From NCBI GenBank assembly GCA_001642005.1, contig LWCA01000141.1, positions 1 through 48,420 on the forward strand: DNA of 48,420 bases, read 5' to 3'. The translations under genes and the position numbers were made by a program. Every line of letters begins with the position of its first letter. Within the stretch, counting starts at the first letter, position 1. Of this stretch, positions 47,001-48,420 are shown piece after piece. The notes beneath the pieces are model-generated. The model saw only the letters and a list, made by a program, of their open reading frames with translations. It did not search any database and was not told where the DNA came from. Source of the DNA: Intoshia linei. Lineage: Eukaryota; Orthonectida; Rhopaluridae.

Positions 47001-48420
47001 TTTCATAATTTTGGAATGAAAATTTAAACCCCTGTTATATATTAATTTTTATCTAAGTTTCTAATTTTTGTATATTTATCTATTTTTATCTAGTCTATTA
47101 CTATGGGACAATTATATGGAGAGTTTGACGCAATGACTCATGAGTGGACAGATGGAATATTGAGTTATATGATTCGTACAGACGTTTCTTCACAAACTAG
47201 TGATTACATATGGTATATATTCGATGGACCCGTCGATGCAATATGGATTGAAAATATGAACACGGTTCTAGATGACAATAAAAAATTATGTTTGGCAAGT
47301 GGAGAAATTATAAAATTAACAGACGTTATGACGATGATATTCGAAGTAATGGATTTAGCGGTAGCCTCTCCAGCTACAGTAAGTCGATGTGGTATGATAT
47401 ATCTTGAACCATCATTATTGGGATTCAAACCATTCATAGATTGCTGGCTTAAAAAAATACCAGAAATTTTTTCAAAATATAAGGAAAAGTTGCAAAATCT
47501 CTTTGATACATATTTAAGAAATACAATATCGTTTTTAAGAGAAAATATGACAGAGATTGTTTCCACCATGGATAGTAATCTAATATTTAGTATGCTGAAT
47601 TTAATTGATTGTTTTTTTGCAAATGTGGTTAAAGACGAAAATATTTTCCTAAATATCCCTCAACAAAGGTTAGACAGGTTACAAGATTTGATTGAACCAT
47701 GGTTTTTCTTTTCTTTGATATGGAGTGTTGGTGTGACAAGTGATTCCTTATCGGACAGAAAAAAATTTGATTTTTGGATTAGAAATGAAATGAAGAATAA
47801 CAATGAAAATATGATGTTTCCAGAAGAAAATCTTGTATATGACTATGCTATTGATGAGGCGTCAATTTATAGCCCAAAGCTTGAAGATGAAGAAGAGGAA
47901 GAACAATTATTGAAAAAGGAAATCAAATGGATTAATTGGATCGATACGATACCAACTTATAGAGCTGACCCCTCGTGCAAATTTTGCGATATTATTGTTC
48001 CGACTTCTGATACGACTGCCACTTCTTTTTTACTGAAACATTTGTTACTCAATAATAAATTGGTTCTTATTGTTGGACCAACTGGAATAGGAAAAACGTT
48101 ATCGATTACAAACACATTAGCTAATCAATTACCGTCATCTTACTTATTGGAAATATTGACTTTTTCAGCTAAAACTAGTGTTAATCAAACTCAAGATACT
48201 ATAGATAATCGACTTGATAAACGAAGGAAAGGAGTGTATGGGCCACCCTTAGGAAAATACTGCATTTTCTTTATTGATGATCTAAATATGCCAGCACCAG
48301 ACACTTTTGGGTCTCAGCCACCAATTGAACTTTTGAGACAATGGTCTGATTGGAAATCCGTAATTTTATATTAAAAATTATTTTTCATCGAGAATGCGTA
48401 GATTTCTTGGGTTGAACTTT
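28848..48420 (+). CDS. Axonemal inner-arm dynein heavy chain (DNAH7/3/12 type), N-terminal half
   Basis: Motor subunit of a single-headed inner dynein arm that slides axonemal microtubules by ATP hydrolysis. Coding exons: 28848-28858, 28894-29216, 30369-30527, 30723-31124, 31166-31548, 31624-31754, 32167-32317, 32363-32556, 32696-32978, 34282-34401, 35104-35484, 35728-35926, 35999-36111, 36210-36350, 36419-36631, 36668-36832, 36904-37131, 37375-37554, 37962-38099, 44382-44626, 45623-45694, 45730-45915, 45951-46105, 46141-46296, 46386-46879, 47094-48359. All are GT-AG and phase-consistent: 2163 codons. The short tail (an 11-nt exon giving MERT, then FDCRTP.EW and [10 protein letters not shown]) is typical of the DNAH3/7/12 group. 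Linker, AAA1, AAA2 and part of AAA3 follow; stalk, AAA4-6 and C-terminus lie outside. Identification rests on remembered family motifs. The exact paralogue is uncertain. Confidence 0.96.
29217..30368 (+). other. Dynein intron with tandem-unit repeats
   Basis: The 1.15-kb intron carries three successive units of the roughly 130-base repeat at about 29865-30170, marked by AAAACCCAATTTTCC, GGTCAAAACTACAAGG and TTAAAACCCCAGATTACC. No nested exon was seen. Confidence 0.5.
31777..32035. repeat. Dispersed repeat family R1, copy inside a dynein intron
   Basis: Starts CAGAGGCAAACCTACCATA and ends near GACCTTGAGCTTGGTGGGC. Interior blocks correspond to 674-945 and 19190-19290. It is non-coding and occupies most of the intron 31755-32166. 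Confidence 0.55.
33045..33959 (-). mobile_element. Helitron-like element, 5' end intact, 3' end missing
   Basis: On the minus strand it begins after an A with TCCTAACTTATATAATATGC, then a GT-rich tract, TAACTACCCATCTTAG and CAGTTTTTTCCGG. Interior blocks follow, such as the CACCCGGGAATGCG region near 33300 and the TATATCAACTGGAATAAGC region near 33340. No hairpin-CTAG end was found to the left. It lies within dynein intron 32979-34281, and reading frames here are repeat-derived. Confidence 0.55.
34402..35103 (+). other. Dynein intron, AT-rich
   Basis: A 702-base intron. A short frame near 34434-34625 is hydrophobic, unspliced and not supported. A segment with GGGAACCACTTG near 34783 resembles a hAT terminus, but no partner was found. 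Confidence 0.5.
38160..39080 (-). mobile_element. Helitron-like repeat, cut off at the ambiguous base
   Basis: Colinear with 42660-43826, though upstream blocks are diverged (for example GTTTCAGGTGGAACC at about 38258 and 42752). Bases 38772-39080 are identical, without gaps, to 43518-43826. The match stops exactly at the N at 39081, where the second copy simply continues. Its expected TC-type 5' end is therefore absent. Confidence 0.65.
39081..39081. other. Single ambiguous base, probable assembly join
   Basis: The only N in the window. It follows 309 bases that are identical to a second locus 4746 bases downstream and precedes unrelated transposase sequence. This suggests a collapsed gap or a join made at a repeat. 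Confidence 0.6.
39082..39306 (-). pseudogene. Tc1-like transposase N-terminal fragment
   Basis: The minus frame from the ATG at 39306 reads [19 protein letters not shown], then a [13 protein letters not shown] helix-turn-helix. Other frames continue [15 protein letters not shown] and then the AT-hook-like [12 protein letters not shown] that links the two paired-type domains of Tc1 transposases. At least two frameshifts and stops are present, and the catalytic DDE region is absent: the fragment ends at the ambiguous base. Dead remnant. Confidence 0.75.
39677..39731. mobile_element. Right end of the TAGTGATTGTG hAT-type family
   Basis: The terminus CACAATCACTA at 39721-39731, preceded by TCCCGGGAATTTTGTCCCGG, is the reverse complement of the left end of the complete element at 1182-1925. 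The left part of this copy was not delimited. Confidence 0.6.
39732..40040. other. AT-rich stretch upstream of the nested gene exons
   Basis: Probably holds the missing 5' exon or promoter of the helical-repeat gene. A GTATGT donor at 40000-40005 would make a 41-base intron up to 40040, but the frame before it has a stop and no initiator. I leave the 5' end undefined. Confidence 0.35.
40041..42472 (+). CDS. Unidentified all-helical (ARM/HEAT-like) protein nested in a dynein intron, 5' partial
   Basis: Ten exons on the same strand as the dynein: 40041-40153, 40585-40821, 40860-40921, 41040-41106, 41345-41494, 41562-41690, 41888-42019, 42090-42233, 42295-42374, 42416-42472. All are GT-AG and all phases agree, giving 389 residues to a TAA; AATAAA follows at 42496-42501. 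The product is Leu/Ile-rich and predicted helical, with repeated 35-45 residue helical blocks, for example [20 protein letters not shown] and [18 protein letters not shown], reminiscent of ARM/HEAT solenoids. No motif identifies a family. The initiator is not found; the first listed exon needs a two-base overhang from upstream. Its introns include 38- and 41-nt ones, like those of the host gene. Function unknown. Confidence 0.6.
42496..42501 (+). promoter_or_regulatory. AATAAA poly(A) signal of the nested gene
   Basis: Lies 24 bases after the stop of the nested helical-repeat gene. In the dynein primary transcript it would be an intronic poly(A) signal, so premature 3' processing would have to be suppressed or is used on purpose. 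Confidence 0.45.
42592..43978 (-). mobile_element. Full-length Helitron-like non-autonomous element
   Basis: On the minus strand it starts, after a host A, with TCCTAACTTATATAATTATA. Next come TGCTACGCGA, a GT tract, AACTACCCATCTTAG and CAGTTTTTTTCCGG. It ends GGCAGAGCTAGGTG, hairpin CTGTTAGTACGTAGTACATAACAG, TCAACCTAG and a host T. It has both TC and hairpin-CTAG ends, A/T insertion context, and no terminal inverted repeats or target duplication: the Helitron pattern. About 1387 bases and no replicase or helicase frame, so non-autonomous. Bases 43518-43826 are identical to 38772-39080. Confidence 0.65.
44382..46296 (+). CDS. Dynein linker end and AAA1 exons (residues 1306-1576)
   Basis: Exons 44382-44626, 45623-45694, 45730-45915, 45951-46105 and 46141-46296. 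Exon 44382 carries [20 protein letters not shown] and ends YEYLGN(S). AAA1 follows: Walker A GPAGTGKT at 45746-45769 (residues 1417-1424), Walker B CFDEFN at 45896-45913 (from residue 1467), then [29 protein letters not shown] and [16 protein letters not shown]1 is the main ATPase site of dyneins, and the catalytic residues are intact, so this looks like a functional motor. Three consecutive introns here are exactly 35 nt. Confidence 0.95.
44627..45622 (+). repeat. Dynein intron carrying two Helitron-like 3' ends
   Basis: Minus-strand termini end at CTAG 44816-44819 and 45332-45335. The second has the clear hairpin CTGTTCGTACGAAGTACATAACAG. Tandem-unit repeat pieces lie at 45060-45290. The first copy has a degraded hairpin. 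No exon is hidden here that the phases would allow. Confidence 0.5.
46386..48359 (+). CDS. Dynein AAA1 end, AAA2 and start of AAA3 exons (residues 1577-2163)
   Basis: Exon 46386-46879 begins [21 protein letters not shown] and contains the AAA2 Walker A GPTGSGKT at 46751-46774 (residue 1699). Exon 47094-48359 opens [12 protein letters not shown] and carries Walker B region [16 protein letters not shown] from 47214, and [18 protein letters not shown]3 then shows Walker A GPTGIGKT at 48075-48098 (residue 2069), [10 protein letters not shown], Walker [10 protein letters not shown] at 48267-48293 and [13 protein letters not shown] donor at 48360 closes the exon in phase 0. An acidic loop ([10 protein letters not shown]) near 47890 is an insertion not typical of the family. 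Confidence 0.95.
48360..48420 (+). other. Start of the next dynein intron, with a Helitron-like repeat
   Basis: Directly after the donor, the block TTTTTCATCGAGAATGCGTAG and the following GGGTTGAA match the interior of the Helitron-like copies near 33290, 38615 and 43375. The window ends within this intron. Confidence 0.6.

Noticed and set aside
1-48420. CRISPR arrays, operons, ribosome-binding sites, rRNA or a complete tRNA
   Set aside because: None seen; spliced genes and element types show the DNA is eukaryotic nuclear.

Overview
The window is very AT-rich eukaryotic DNA with spliced genes and dense mobile-element debris. A two-finger GATA factor and an axonemal dynein heavy chain point to an animal with motile cilia or flagellated sperm, probably a fast-evolving invertebrate. 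The exact lineage cannot be fixed from this sequence. Introns of 35-45 nt are common and may be the most useful taxonomic clue.

Layout. 1-3458 is intergenic, with a tRNA-like SINE relic, a complete hAT-type MITE (1182-1925, 8-bp target duplication) and a piggyBac-type MITE (2938-3149, TTAA). 3459-8869 (minus) is a complete six-exon GATA gene of 644 codons plus stop; all exon phases close. 8870-28847 is a 20-kb repeat-rich interval holding a broken Tigger/pogo transposase (12187-12940), four more hAT-type MITEs (13584-14590, 14963-15294, 21626-21958, 27370-27885), a TA-flanked long-TIR MITE (15368-15822), a foldback (about 21290-21560), a ZBED/hAT transposase relic (about 22767-22916), and two orphan exon candidates (24777-24938, 26861-26958).

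28848 to the right edge (plus) is the N-terminal half of an inner-arm axonemal dynein heavy chain of the DNAH7/3/12 type. I resolve 26 coding exons, including an 11-nt first coding exon, giving 2163 codons from the start through the tail, linker, AAA1 and AAA2 into AAA3. The gene continues past the window. Its 6.3-kb intron 38100-44381 contains, on the same strand, ten exons (389 residues to a stop and AATAAA) of an unrecognised all-helical, ARM/HEAT-like protein, plus a Tc1 transposase fragment and two Helitron-like repeats. A lone N at 39081 ends a 309-base segment identical to 43518-43826, so this intron's assembly needs checking.

A dispersed repeat family runs through the window. One end is TC followed by CTAACTTATAT and a GT-rich tract; the other is a roughly 10-bp-stem hairpin followed by CTAG. 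These are Helitron-like hallmarks, and no replicase is visible. No operon, CRISPR array or prokaryotic signal was seen. The genes show no functional link to each other beyond proximity.
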